From positions 354,777-418,776 of the forward strand of contig NC_090619.1 of the NCBI RefSeq assembly GCF_004359215.1: a stretch of 64,000 nt of DNA, in the 5' to 3' direction. A program made the position numbers and the translations under genes. The notes under the pieces were generated by a model that saw nothing but the letters and a program-made list of their open reading frames with translations, was not told the DNA's origin and ran no database searches. This document shows positions 30,391 to 42,068 of the stretch, piece after piece (within the stretch, counting starts at the first letter, position 1; each line of letters opens with the position of its first letter). The DNA comes from Bremia lactucae. Its lineage: Eukaryota > Oomycota > Peronosporomycetes > Peronosporales > Peronosporaceae.

Positions 30391-31766
30391 TAGCTCGGTG
30401 AAAAACTTTCAGCCGAATGACTTCTCCTACCACAAAAGGACTCGGAGAGCGAGGGATACCACGCGCATAATGCAGGTCCATCATCATCAACTTCTCCAAG
30501 ATGTAAAGTCGAGTGTTCTAGGCGTTAATAACCCTGACGATCCTTTGCGCGGACATCCTGAAGATCCGAGGTCAGTCGCATAACTTGACCCTCGAGATCC
30601 ACAAAACCTTGTCCGGCAGCGCTTAACTTCTGCGACTGAACGGACGAAGGTAAGGCAGCCACGAGAAGGTGAGCAAGATCGCCACTCCTATCGAGCGCCG
30701 CCTTCACTGATGGATGCGGGTCGGAATCAACGCTTCCTTGTTGGACGGTTGCTTGCACACCGCTCAGTGTGGCAAAAATATCGGATCCTCGTCCAATGGA
30801 GAGGTTATTCGAAGATTTTTGACTCTTGGGACCGATCAATACCCTACGTATTGGCGTGCCCGGCTTGGTGACTGCCTATGAAAAGGAGGACCAGCTGACG
30901 CCTCTTTGGTAGTCTCAAATGGACTAGCAGAAGTAGCGTAGTGAGAAGAAACAGGGGGTACAGTGCCGCCCATGATTTCTTTTACACGCAAGCGTACGAA
31001 ATAATTCGCTGCAACCGCTGTTTCATCGCATTGGAATGCGGATGAATGTTGCGCGTGAATTCCGCCTCGTATTGGTCAGGCGTTTTAATTGAACGCAACA
31101 TGACCGGGATCGGAAATATACGCCCAAGCGATTTCCCCTAAGCCTTCCATGATTTAAAGACGCCATAATAATTATGAGCGTCTAGGTAAGCGCGTTCTAG
31201 GAGCGACGCTATTAACCCCGTTTACAGGGGCCATTAAGATGGAGGGGGCATGAGTGATATGCCACCCGTCACATAGCCATGTTTGATACGACTGGCTTGT
31301 GACACCGACTGAGCACGCTCACGTATCGTCGGCGGAGCTTCAGGGTCAAAAATTTTTAAGTTAGAACCATTATTGATAATGGTCTGAGCTATAGACGTTG
31401 TGGTTTTACCCAACGGAGAAGCGGCTGCGCCTTTATGGACAGCGCTCTCATTAATGATCGCTGCCCTATCCAGCGCAGACGACGCGAAAGCGTTCGTAAA
31501 TGTTGCTGTCTCCATATGTGAGCAATGAGAGAAGTTTGGATGGACAATAATGCGCCATCATCCTTCCTCATGAGCTCGTCGTCGGCATCACTATTATGAG
31601 GTGACGGCAACGGTGTCGACTCATTGTAGTTGACAATGAGCGACGGATCAACATCCTCACTGTTAAAGTGGGATGGATCCTTAAGCCTAATTAACGCGGC
31701 TGCAGCACCAGTAGCTGTCGGCGTTTCGACTAAGGCATTAGACGCTGCCGGAGTGTTAACGCGGCG
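29297..31766. repeat. 2.47-kb inverted repeat, arm 1
   Basis: Reverse complement of 59805-62274 (coordinates sum to 91571). Translated segments on both arms are identical, e.g. 29475-29990 against 62096-61581 and 30525-30839 against 61046-60732. Arm 1 ends exactly at the single N at 31767. The first mismatch I see at the other end is 29296/62275. Confidence 0.85.
30400..31766 (-). pseudogene. LTR-adjacent unknown protein, copy D (truncated)
   Basis: Same protein family as 59733-61046, but its 5' end is cut by the N at 31767. Frames 31610-31389, 31515-31234 (ASSALDRAAIINESAVHKGA, HGYVTGGISLMPPPS) and 30839-30525 (SIGRGSDIFATLSGVQATVQ) carry it, with frameshifts between. No known domain. It lies on the strand opposite to the adjoining gypsy pol. 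Confidence 0.7.
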
Positions 31767-31767
31767 N
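31767..31767. other. Single-N assembly join
   Basis: One N separates the end of the inverted repeat arm (29297-31766) from the start of the 6.9-kb direct repeat copy 2 (31768). A single N at a repeat-repeat boundary suggests a scaffold join rather than a sequenced base. Confidence 0.85.
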
Positions 31768-31825
31768 TGTTGCTGCTTTGCCGGTCTCTTCGACGAGGGG
31801 AAGGTGTCCCCGCTACCTGTGCCCG

Positions 31826-33751
31826 TTAGGCGGCCCTTTTCACGGATAAATCGACAGACTCGCCGCGCACGCGCGAGAGAATCCCGCTAAGGAATGGTCG
31901 TTTAATGCCGGTTGGAGAAGAGGTGGCATCACTGGAGGCCATGGTGTCGCTCTTGTCCGTTTCCATGCTTATGCGCAATAAGGTCGATGCGCGGATCGAG
32001 TGCTCAATCGAACTTTCCGAAATGCGATCCACAGTAGGCAAGTGCTGCTTCAGCGAGTGCTGCTGTATATCCTTAATGTCGCAATTTATTGGCACTGCTG
32101 GCTTCACTTCAATTTCTTGCTGGTTATCTAAATCCAAGTCAACGCCTGCAACCTCCTCCATTGCCATTTGTTGCATCTTGGCAAGCGGCCACACAATTGT
32201 ATGATCCTTTGTATGCTCACGAGCTTCTATAATGGCTGAGATATCGGGGGCCGAGTCGCGCAAGTATCCAATGTCGACAGGGTTCTGCTTGTAGCTCGAA
32301 AGCCGCTCTGCTGTGATTGCGGCGGCTGCGACAACAGTTGCAGCTGAGATAGAAAGCTTCCCCCCTCCGGATGGCGTTGAAGCTGAACTGTTTGCTCCAG
32401 ATTGTGATGTGGCGATTTCAAACCCAAGCGTGCTACGGGGCGTAAGATTGTTGGCGATGTATGATCGCGGTGTATTGCTTTCATTAAAGAATGCCCCGGG
32501 GCCTCGTGTTACTCGTGCACGACTGTGTTCTCGCGCACGAGCATCGTAGGTTGAGCGCGTGGAAGTCGTTGAACGAATGGAAAGATTCGACTGAGCTGAA
32601 GCGTCTGAATATGCCGATGGCGTGCGCGACCCACCACCATTGACCATGTATAGATCCATAAGATTCATTTCGTTGTGTGCGATTGTACTGCCGGAAGTAA
32701 TGGAAGAGGTAGAGATATCTGACATGTTTTCGTCTTCGTCTTGCCCTACGGCCTTTTGCACACCCATGTTGCATACTGAGCAAATACGAACATTTTTAAG
32801 CGTTGTTCCAGGTACCTCCACTGACTTAAAAACGCTGCACTTGCCACAAATTACCTCACCGCAACTTCGACAATGGTGACGCGGGCGAAACGTACCAAAA
32901 GTCCTGCTGCACACGGCGCAATGCAAACGCTCGTGGTTGGGCACCCACTGCTTCTTGTCAACAAATGTGCAAGCGTTCATTTGCTGTTTGTCTATAATTC
33001 GGCGTACCTGCACAATGCTGTTCAATAGCTGTGACTCGGCCGTCTTAAATGCCCATTGTGCAGGAAAATAACCCCCGGGGTCAAATCGTGCTACATGATG
33101 CACCCGTACTACATTTGACTCGACCCGATCCAGACGATACATGTAACCGGCGAGAATCTTAGCGCGAACAAGTCCATGCGAATTTTCGAGTGATGGACAT
33201 TCGTTAACATCAATGGAGTTGAGAACGCGAATATACATTTCGTTTCCGAACGAGTCCATGATCTTATCTTGCACCTCAAGGCAGCAGTAGTCTCGATGTG
33301 ATACAATCGGTGTGGGCGTCTTGACCGCGTACCATTTAATGCCGATATATCTGAAGGGCGTTAGTGGGGTACGCGGGACAATTGTGAGCAGCACAGCGGC
33401 ATCCATCACAGCAGGATTCAGTTTTTTCATAAGCCTTCGAAATAGTGCGTCATCATGCGCCGCGTAAGCACGGCCGACTTGATCTAGTGAGGCTGAAAGC
33501 TGACCCTTGCAACCCACCTCAGCAATGTTGGATTTGTATGCCTTAGGACCCCGCATCTGGCCAAAGTTGCGGTAAATGGCGACGCCTTTCTTCTCCCGCA
33601 TAGGGATCCAGCTATTCTTGTGACAGTCACTCAGTGCGAAAACTTTGCGGATCGATGCTTCCGCGAATTCAATGTACTGACGCCGCATGTCCTCGGAAAC
33701 GCGCACATTTCTGTTAAAGAAACCCTTAGGCAGCGGCAAAGAAGTCGACAT
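31826..33751 (-). CDS. START-FYVE lipid-binding protein, copy 2
   Basis: The 691-codon frame (31826-33901) has the same translation as the copy at 22340-24415. The same internal ATG (33751) is preferred as start, giving 641 residues with a START-like domain, a FYVE finger with RHHCR and eight Cys, and a Ser/Thr-rich tail. No lesion was seen, so both copies could be functional if the duplication is real. The absence of silent differences points to a very recent duplication or a duplicated contig. Confidence 0.88.
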   Translation of the reverse strand: MSTSLPLPKGFFNRNVRVSEDMRRQYIEFAEASIRKVFALSDCHKNSWIPMREKKGVAIYRNFGQMRGPKAYKSNIAEVGCKGQLSASLDQVGRAYAAHDDALFRRLMKKLNPAVMDAAVLLTIVPRTPLTPFRYIGIKWYAVKTPTPIVSHRDYCCLEVQDKIMDSFGNEMYIRVLNSIDVNECPSLENSHGLVRAKILAGYMYRLDRVESNVVRVHHVARFDPGGYFPAQWAFKTAESQLLNSIVQVRRIIDKQQMNACTFVDKKQWVPNHERLHCAVCSRTFGTFRPRHHCRSCGEVICGKCSVFKSVEVPGTTLKNVRICSVCNMGVQKAVGQDEDENMSDISTSSITSGSTIAHNEMNLMDLYMVNGGGSRTPSAYSDASAQSNLSIRSTTSTRSTYDARAREHSRARVTRGPGAFFNESNTPRSYIANNLTPRSTLGFEIATSQSGANSSASTPSGGGKLSISAATVVAAAAITAERLSSYKQNPVDIGYLRDSAPDISAIIEAREHTKDHTIVWPLAKMQQMAMEEVAGVDLDLDNQQEIEVKPAVPINCDIKDIQQHSLKQHLPTVDRISESSIEHSIRASTLLRISMETDKSDTMASSDATSSPTGIKRPFLSGILSRVRGESVDLSVKRAA

Positions 33752-34048
33752 CGCAACGGCTGCTTTTGCTTCGAGTATCCTAAGTAGGATCGTAAAGGCG
33801 GAGTGAACTGCGGCAGTCCGTTGACGAACCGAGTTTTGTGTATTCGCGTGTCGAGTTGTCGTCGTCTGGGGACGTTGGGCTACCTGGTGCCGATCTTCCA
33901 ACTGCAGTGCTGCAGCGAACCAGACGGCGATCGATATGGAGGTAAAGTTGCCAACGCGTCGCCTCTACACAAATTGTGGCCAATCACCCCACTATCGGCA
34001 TTGGCGCCTGTCTGATTTTGGACTGACTATTCGCTAGAAAAAAGTGTT

Positions 34049-34154
34049 GCGGCGTCTGCGACGGGGATAATGACATTAAGAAAGTTTTCTTTGATGGCTT
34101 TTGAGTCATCAAAGAAAACTTTCTTAATGTCATTATCCCCGTCGCAGACGCCGC
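34049..34154. repeat. Foldback, copy 2
   Basis: Identical to 24563-24668: arms 34049-34096 and 34107-34154 around GCTTTTGAGT, in the same place upstream of the START-FYVE copy. Confidence 0.95.
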
Positions 34155-34535
34155 CAACTGGACGACACAATTATTTGCAGTACTCTATCACAAATTTGCC
34201 TTTGTCGCTGGCAGATGCAAAGTCGTCGAGAAGAAGTTTGGATTACATCACTCATAGTTTTGCTTAGAGTGTACAATGAAGTTACAAATTCGGTAAAATG
34301 TTTGAGTAAAACTATTACAACAAGTGCTCAAAGAATTATCAAATATTGCAAGGGAGTTAATACTACGTTTCGTAATGAAAAAATCCTCAAAAAACGACAT
34401 TATAGCGTTTTTGTAACGGGGTAAAGCGCCTAATGTCACACACCGGGAACTCATTTTTTTTCGTGTAAAGTAATTTGACCTGCCACTAAATGAGGATCCC
34501 TTGTGTATGATATGAACAGAGGTGTCTTAAAACGT

Positions 34536-34743
34536 CCTTCTAGATAACAAGCGCACACGTGAAGCCGGGTAACCGCTTCCGTGGCGACGCTGTTCTAAGG
34601 TACAAGTTCGTTGTGTGAGGTCGCTACAAGCGCCCACCAACTACCTCACTGCAAGTGAGAGAAGACGGTCAAACCGCTTTCAAGCTGTGCTAGAAGGTGT
34701 GTGCTTGTAGTGCGAGGCAGCTTTAGAAGCGCCAACCTACACT
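34536..34743 (+). repeat. Decayed family-1 LTR, 3' part (copy 2)
   Basis: Duplicate of 25050-25257. Confidence 0.68.
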
Positions 34744-34861
34744 TTTACATATTATATTATTCTTTCGACTAGTCCTTAAGACTTACCTACAAAGTCCAGT
34801 TCTAGTAGACACCAGAGAGCCCGCATGTAAAGGGCTAACTGCCTTATGTTACTCGTCCGTG

Positions 34862-35333
34862 AAGTACACTTAACAGGGAGCTCGTGCGAAGTTAATTGAC
34901 ATGTCACTCGGTTGAGGTTCACAATGTGACCCACCCTTGTGTATTTGATGCTCATAGGTGCATTCGTATTGAAAGGGGGTACGTCTGACGTTATCTGGAA
35001 GCTGAAGTATTTAGAATAAAAATGCTCGCCATGTAGGGATGGATCTGTAGAGATAGCTTCTAGTCATTGTAATAAAAGGTTTGATATTTAATTCTTCTAA
35101 CTATAGTCAGTCTTAAATTACTTTATAAAGCTCAGTGCGCACGAGAAGACGGGCAACAGGTTCCGTTACGTCACTTACTCAAAGTGCAAGCTCGATCGGT
35201 GAGGTCGCCTCAGGCGTCCACCAACTACCTCACTGCACGTGAGAGAAGACAGTCTAACTGTTTCCTCGCTATGCCCGAAGGTGTGTGTGCTGTAGTGCAA
35301 GGTCGCTTTAGAAGCGCCCGCCTACATCGCAAC
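34862..35333 (+). repeat. Decayed family-1 LTR (copy 2)
   Basis: Duplicate of 25376-25846, with one extra G near 34974 and one G/A change near 35132. Confidence 0.66.
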
Positions 35334-36366
35334 CTGTGCTTTAAATTTGCAGACTGTTCTGTGTGCGAATGGGAATAAGGTTGCACCAAAAATATTGAAG
35401 GTACTTTCTCGGTAGAGCCCGAGTTAAACGCGTCGAATTTCACCTTACCTATTTTAGTAATCACTTCTATTAGCCGTAACGGTGCGTACGCCTCTTGTCT
35501 TAAACGATAATTCCCGTCAATCCTCGGGGTAGGGATACCGACCCCGATTTACCAGATTTTGGCTCTGGTGGACTCGCAGTTAGCGCGTTCAACAAGATGG
35601 TGCCTATTACCATGATGTCCCAGATGATGTGAGTTTGCCGCATTCGAATAAAGTAGGCCTTTTTTTCTTGAAATGGAGCCAGACTCACCAAACTCGATCT
35701 CGCTTTAAGAGTCTCGACGGAGGGTATGGTTATACGAAAGTGACGGGGTCGTATCGAGTTACCTTACGAGTGTATGATCAGGCGTTCGATGACCGCGAGT
35801 ACTATTTTAAATCTGGTCCACGATGCGTGACGAGGTATCTTCCCAGACGAAGGGAAAGCCGACTACGCTGTACGTATTCGTGTCGTCGGCGTCGTTGAAC
35901 GAGTCGTGGTCGCGGTTTGTCACGAGTACAACTCCGACCCGGCGTTCTTTCGGAAAAGGAAGCATCCGGGTTTGGTTGCATGCAACATCCGTCATCGCAT
36001 GAGCGTCTTGCGTGCAGCCGCGTGCGACGAGTCGTCGAACATGAATCTAACGGGGAGCTACATTCAGTACTGTACGTTGCAGCAAGTGTGAGAAGGCGAT
36101 ATACGCTCAGTCGAACATGGCTGATTGGATTCAGTAGGTAAGCGACTATCTGCTGTCGGCGAACGTACGGCATGTATCGAACAGCGAATGGGACACACGA
36201 ACGATGTGATTCGATCGGCCAACGATCCAGTTCGCATATGTTCAGCTGCCGGTGTAGGCGACTGCTGCACAACCACGAGTGCGTTCACCCATTCGAGTGC
36301 ACAAAGAGGAGTTGCCGCACGCGCGGTTTTCGGACTCACGAAGGAGGCCAGGAACATTGCGTGGTA
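35334..36366. other. Unassigned stretch (copy 2)
   Basis: Duplicate of 25847-26879, with the same unrecognised frames on both strands and one C-to-T change near 36188. Confidence 0.35.
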
Positions 36367-37603
36367 AGGCCTCGGAGTGGGCTTTCTCGGCGCTTATGGT
36401 GGACGGTAAGGCGTTTCCTTCATGAGCGACCTTTTAGACAAAGTTTCGCGCCATGTGTTAGCCGCCGAATAACGAAGGCTACTTAAGGCGCGCCTTTTTA
36501 AAGCGCGATAGGCGAAGCGATCCCTGCAAGAATGTGTGCAGTAGATGCGCTCGCAGTCTGCATCCATTACTGTGCGTTCGATACCGGTACAGATTTAGGT
36601 GCCCACGTTTATGAATGGGCTGTGACACGGCCCATCGCGACAGGTCCTTTAAAAAGGTGCCGTTGACGATGGAAAAGGCAACTTAGTTGTGTAACAATTC
36701 TTTAACAGTGCCTCGGCGACAGCTTGATTTAAGCTTTCGGCCGAAAGGTTAGGTGTTGCTCCTATGGAAATGGGCAGTGCAGATGCTACAATTGCGACAA
36801 GTGCGGCCATGTGATGGCTCGGTTCTATGCCATCTTTGATGGCGCTAAGACACACAGCAAGAGGACTCCCTACCCGAAGGATGATGACAAGAACCATCGT
36901 GCAAGCCGCATGAGTTCTGCATAGACCACTGAGGGTTCGGGAAATGCAGGAGCGCAGTAGGAGTGAAATGCCCTACTGACGCGGACTCTGAAGCGAACTG
37001 AGTTCAAAGCTATCGAACAAATGCGAAATTTTGGACCTCAACCCTGCTGGTAAACGCTCGAGTACGATGCTATGACCATGTGATGACCATTCTCCTGGAT
37101 TCGGATGCATCACAGAATTTTGTGAGACTCGCGGCTCTAAAACAGAGAACGGCGATGTATGAGTCATTTTGCCACGATGGCAAGCGAGAAGAGGCGACCG
37201 TTCGTTAAGCGAATGGTGCCCTCGTAAGATCTAAGGGAGTTCAAGTTGAACTCGCCTTCAGTTTAGGGGCTTCTCCTGTAGAGAGAAGCTCACGGTGCTA
37301 GATATGGAGAGTCCGTATGACATCATCCTAGGCATGCCATAGTTGGCAAGATATTAACCATGGAAAGGCTGGCGTAGACGCACAGTTGCGACTTATATGC
37401 AGGACACCGGAAAGGATGTGCTCCTACGAGAGGCTTGTGCAACTGATGTCGTGTCGAACACAGTTGAGGGTGCGTTGACGGTATGTCAAACGTCACCAAT
37501 TCCTACCCAGCTAGTGAAGACTGGGGTAGTGAAGAGAACAATGACTAGTCATGTGTCCCATAGTCCTGCACAGATGTACGATTTAAAGTGTCTCCAAAAT
37601 TGA
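36367..37603 (+). pseudogene. gypsy gag-protease relic (copy 2)
   Basis: Duplicate of 26880-28116 with the same lesions, including DSDAS at the protease active site. Shared lesions show the element was dead before duplication. Confidence 0.8.
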
Positions 37604-37748
37604 CAAATAGCTTAACTAATCGCATTCGGCCGTCAGCAGCCTCTAATTTGCTACCGCTCGGTGTTTTTGAGCTTCAATTTGCGCAGATCGATCCCTTTTC
37701 CTGTGTAAGTACTTGTAATAAAAGACTTACGTCCGATGCCGAGAGCCT

Positions 37749-38662
37749 GTGGCAGTAGACGGCAAGCTGACAGGGAGTCAAGCGTCGCATAAACCGGCAC
37801 AGTGCCTATATCCCGGTGCTGTTGGAAGGGGTGCGTTAGCTAGGAGAACAACGGCACCCGCTTCCCAGTCAAAGGTCGTAGTGACTCGAAGAACGAGTAC
37901 ACGACAAATTAGGACGATCAAAGGCACGTCTAAACAAGTAACCTTTCAATCAGATCATATAAAGAGGACGGGCCTTCGAACGAGGTGTTCGAGGCCGTCA
38001 AAGACGAAATTACGGAGGCATCCTCAGTTGAGGTGCTGCGGCAAGTCTTTAAATCTGCCGAGGAGATAGTAAATCTCCCGGAGATGTCGTGGGATCTGTT
38101 CTTTGCTGAATTAAAGGATGGAAAGATTCACGAGATAGTTACACCAGTTCCAGAAGAGAACTTGATGGACTGTTGCTCGTCTTCCACAATGGACGAGAGC
38201 GTCCTTGAAATGGACAAAAAGAAACGGTTCGCTGCTCAAGGCTGGATGCCTTGAGAGACAGTCTGTTCCTTAAAATTCTGGAAACATCGCGATTTGTTCC
38301 CAGAAGAAGTGCTGAACCGCCTACCAGCAGATAGGGCCATCGGGCACGAGATAGACCTTGAACCCGTCACCAAGTATTGCGTGACCAGGCAAGGACCGTT
38401 GTCAAAAGAACAAGTCGATTATATCGATGAGTTCTTCGACAAGCGAGCCAAGGCGGAACATGTGAATGAGAGCAAATCGCCTCTCAGCAGCCCGACCTTT
38501 TGTGTGCGTAAAACCACATGTGGATGGCGCGTGGTCTATGCAAAAAAGCTGAACACGGCGATCCTACCGGCGCAAACGCCAATCCCGCGGAAAGATGTCT
38601 TGTTGATGTTGTCTCCATGGGAAAGTCAACTATCTTTTCCGCTTTGGATTTGAAGGATGGCT
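37749..38662 (+). pseudogene. gypsy linker and RT N-half (copy 2)
   Basis: Duplicate of 28262-29178, with a 3-bp deletion that removes one residue in VVYAYKKLN, and the same 5-bp frameshifting insertion. It breaks off at 38662. Confidence 0.82.
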
Positions 38663-41600
38663 CCTACATAGCTCATTGACCTTCTGTGTGCGTAGAGCAA
38701 CACAAGGGTGGCGGATTCTGCATGCGATTAATAAACTGTACGCTGCAAAGGTACTGGCTTGAACGCCGATACGACGAAATGACGTAATCATTTATGATAT
38801 GTCAAATAGGTCTACCTTCAATGGACTAATGGCTGGATTCTATCAGATCCTCATGCGTGAACATGATATCCCGTTCACAGCACTAAGCATCTCAAGCAAA
38901 ATGATATGGAAGGGGGTTCTTATGCCCCAGAGGTTTGATAATGCCCCTGCGACATTTAACAGATGTGAAACTCTGTTGAGAACGATGGGAGAATTCGCAC
39001 CGAGTTATTTTCATGGTCTTCGTTCATAGCAGAGTTATGAGCGGAAAGTCGGACGTTGAAGTACATCGTACCCACGTCTGAAAGGTTCTTACACTTATGC
39101 GTAAGCAAAGGTTGTATCAAATCTCAGAAGTGTATATTCGCTGCCAGCGCAATACCACTTCTTTGGTGCATCGTGGGCTTACACGGTGTACGCCCTGATC
39201 CGGAAAAAGATTAAGGCGATCACCCACTGGCCTGTGCCAGTCGATGTAAAGGGACTTCGAAATTTCCTCGGCTTAGCGGCTTACTTACATAGATAACCCG
39301 CAATTATGCCGAAATGACAGTACATCTTTCTTCTTTGTTGAAGAAAAATGATAAGTGGTCATGGAACGCTGATTGTCAGCGTTCATTTGAGGGGGTCAAG
39401 CAAAGCTTGATGCAATCGCCAATCCTGGCAAATGCGGACCAAGCCAAACCATACTATGTGGTCTGTGGGGATGGCAGTAATTTTGCAATCGGCTGCAGAC
39501 GGTGCAGAGTGCATCGTCTGCTACTATTCGCGTCAGCTCCTACCAGCTGAACGCAATTACCCAGTGCATGAGAAAGAACTCCTTGCCATGCAATATGCAC
39601 TGGCTAAGTTTAGGGTCTACCTCTTGGGAGATAGACCGTTCATTTTTTTTACGGATGATGCGTCTTTACGCATGGCCGTAAACAGTCCATGCCTCTTGCA
39701 AAGAATAGCGAGATTGTTGCCTTTCTTCTCGGAGTATAACTTCTCCGTAAATTATAACTTAATGTCGCTCCTGATGCCCTTTCGCGCCGGCCTAATTTTG
39801 AGCCGGCAGCGCAAAACAACAGTGAGCATAAGCTCACTGTTGCAACAATAAGTTTTCCATCGTCAACATGATTTCACGAGTTAAAAGAGCATATCAAGAC
39901 GTTAATGCTCTTAAAAGGTAGACGGATTATCATAAAAACCCATCACAACAGTCCTTACAAGGATTATCAAATTTTTATCGATCCTCAATGGATTGATACA
40001 CAATACGCAATGGTTTACTGTATTACACAGCCATTACTGGCGACAGACTTCGAGTCGTTAACCCCACCCATAATGATTTGCGTTCACGCATCAAGTATGA
40101 GTGCTACGATGCACCTATAAGTGGTCATCGTGGACGTGAAAAGACCTATCACACGAAAAGCCGCGGCTTCTACTAGCCACGCCAGTTTGAGTTCGTCCGC
40201 AAGCACATACGTGCTTGCGAAGTTTGTCAACGGGTGAGGCCCAGTGCATCATCCCATACTCCGTTACAACCTCTGTCTGTATCCGGCAGAGCGTTGGCAG
40301 TCCGTATCTATGAACTTCGTCTTCGAAATTCACGAATCCAATCATACCAATAATAATATTCCTGTGTTTGAGAAGTTTCAGTAAGATGTACCATCTTGCT
40401 GCAGTCCCGGAGCCGACCACAGCCAAAGGCTGAGCTCGTGTCTTTGTTGATACGGTATTTTGACTCCAGGGGTACCCCGTGAACTGGTCTAATTTCGATA
40501 CCCCAGATTCACGGCGGAGTTTTGTCAATCTGTGCTCAACTAAGTCACTTGGAACACAGTTAAAAATGTCAATTTAATCAGAGAGAGCGTGCATATCGTA
40601 TTCTCGAAGAGATTCTTTGCGGATACGTCCAGTCTCTTACGGTTATGGCGAGTTCTTGCCAACGGTAGAATTTGCCATCAACAATCAGTGCATGCTTTTA
40701 CAAACCATATTTCGTTTTTCCTGATGGCTTGCATCCATTTACGTATACCCACCTTGCTTGAGAGGGGTTTATATTCAAGGGGGGGGGAATAGCACGAGCA
40801 AAGAACAATCTAGCTCTTGCTCATCACGCATTGACATAACAGTTAATGCGAAGGATACCAATAGTAGACAAACCCAGTAATAGCGATAAAGCTCTTTCTG
40901 ACTTTGATAACGATGCTGAAATACTCAGCATCGAAAATAATAATATTAGTGCGAAAAAAATGCTCTTACTAAAGAGGAGAATGACATCTCCGCAGTGCGC
41001 ACCGGTCGGAATGAAGACTAAACAAAATCGATTCAGCAGGAGAATTACTGCTAGCTAGATAAACAGTGGTCCGTTTCGTGCAAGATTCCATCGCAGATGC
41101 GGTGGACCGACAGAAACGGAACTGAAAGCAAACATACTTTCATTCAAAGGTAACGATCTAGTTCTACTGTCTAGCGGTAAACCTACCAAACCATGTAGTG
41201 ACGAATGTGGGCAGTAACTTGTAACTGCCCGAGTGTATCGGCCCGTTTCATGTACTGCACCGCAAAGGCAATGCGTACACGATTGAGCTGCCTCGTAGAA
41301 TGCGTACGTATCTTACGATTTATGTCGGTCGTCTCCGCCCATACCATAAGTACGAGGCTTCTTCCGATTCCGGATCACCCCGGAACGGTCTAAGGCGTCT
41401 GTCAAAGCCTGATGGTCCCGAGACAAACCCTGATGGTCTCGAGTCAAAGTCTGGTTCCTGACTTGCGAGCTAAATGACATATCAGTCTCGTTTTGAAGAG
41501 ACTAATGCGTCATTTCGCTCGCAAATTGATACGCCGCAACTTGCGCACAGTTATTCAACTGTTCGCGGGAAACACGATCGACCGTCCCCACTTAGTCGCG

Positions 41601-42030
41601 ACGACGAGATCGCGCCTGATCAATGTCCTTGCGTAAACAATGGAGGACAATATCCCAGTCGCGATGTTGACTCATGTTCGACGAACAAGGCGAGCCCGAT
41701 TTATCCTCCTCCACATCCATAACCGGATTCGATTTGTGAAAAGCGTTTCCTTTTTGAACGCTTCTCTAATCACCGTGAGGTTGAAAGGGATTCGAACGAA
41801 TTATCTTGTTCGTTGGCGAGGGTATCCACCTACGCATGATAGTTAGGAGCCTGCTCCCAACTGATGATGGACATACCGAGTTTCATACGAAAGTACGACG
41901 AGACCCATCCTCCTCGACGGAGGATCCATCAGAGAACGAGTGCTTCTGTGCTTGTAAAAGGTCGCGCATCTCACAAGAGATGAGTATCCTCCAATTGAAG
42001 TCTTTAAGGAATTATGCCTCCCTAGGGGTA
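38663..42030 (+). pseudogene. Chromodomain gypsy pol relic (family 2)
   Basis: RT starts mid-domain: FCVRRATQGWRILHAINKL (about 38680), then MAGFYQILMREHDIPFTAL and FDNAPATFNR (38799-39029). The active site YFDD has become YFHG (about 39005). Connection and RNase H 39220-39850 (ERNYPVHEKELLAMQYALAK, FFTDDASLRMAV). Integrase zinc domain APISGHRGREKTY ... CEVCQRVRPS (40110-40245). The integrase core is mostly lost, and a run of nine G at 40779-40787 lies in it. C-terminal module at 41160-41400 (TYLTIYVGRLRP-like). Chromodomain at 41740-41870 (NYLVRWRGYPPTHDSWEP). Heavily frameshifted. Confidence 0.8.
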
Positions 42031-42068
42031 TGAGCTGCACCCTTAAAACAGCATGGGCATGAGTCTTC

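Larger units (their letters stand above)
31768..38662 (+). repeat. 6.9-kb direct repeat, copy 2
   Basis: Second copy of 22282-29178. At its right end (38662/38663) the sequence leaves gypsy family-1 RT (GATTTGAAGGATGGCT) and enters a different gypsy RT (CCTACATAGCTCATTG). Confidence 0.93.

Noticed and set aside
40777..40790. Run of nine G as a polypurine tract
   Set aside because: It lies inside decayed integrase sequence and no LTR start follows.
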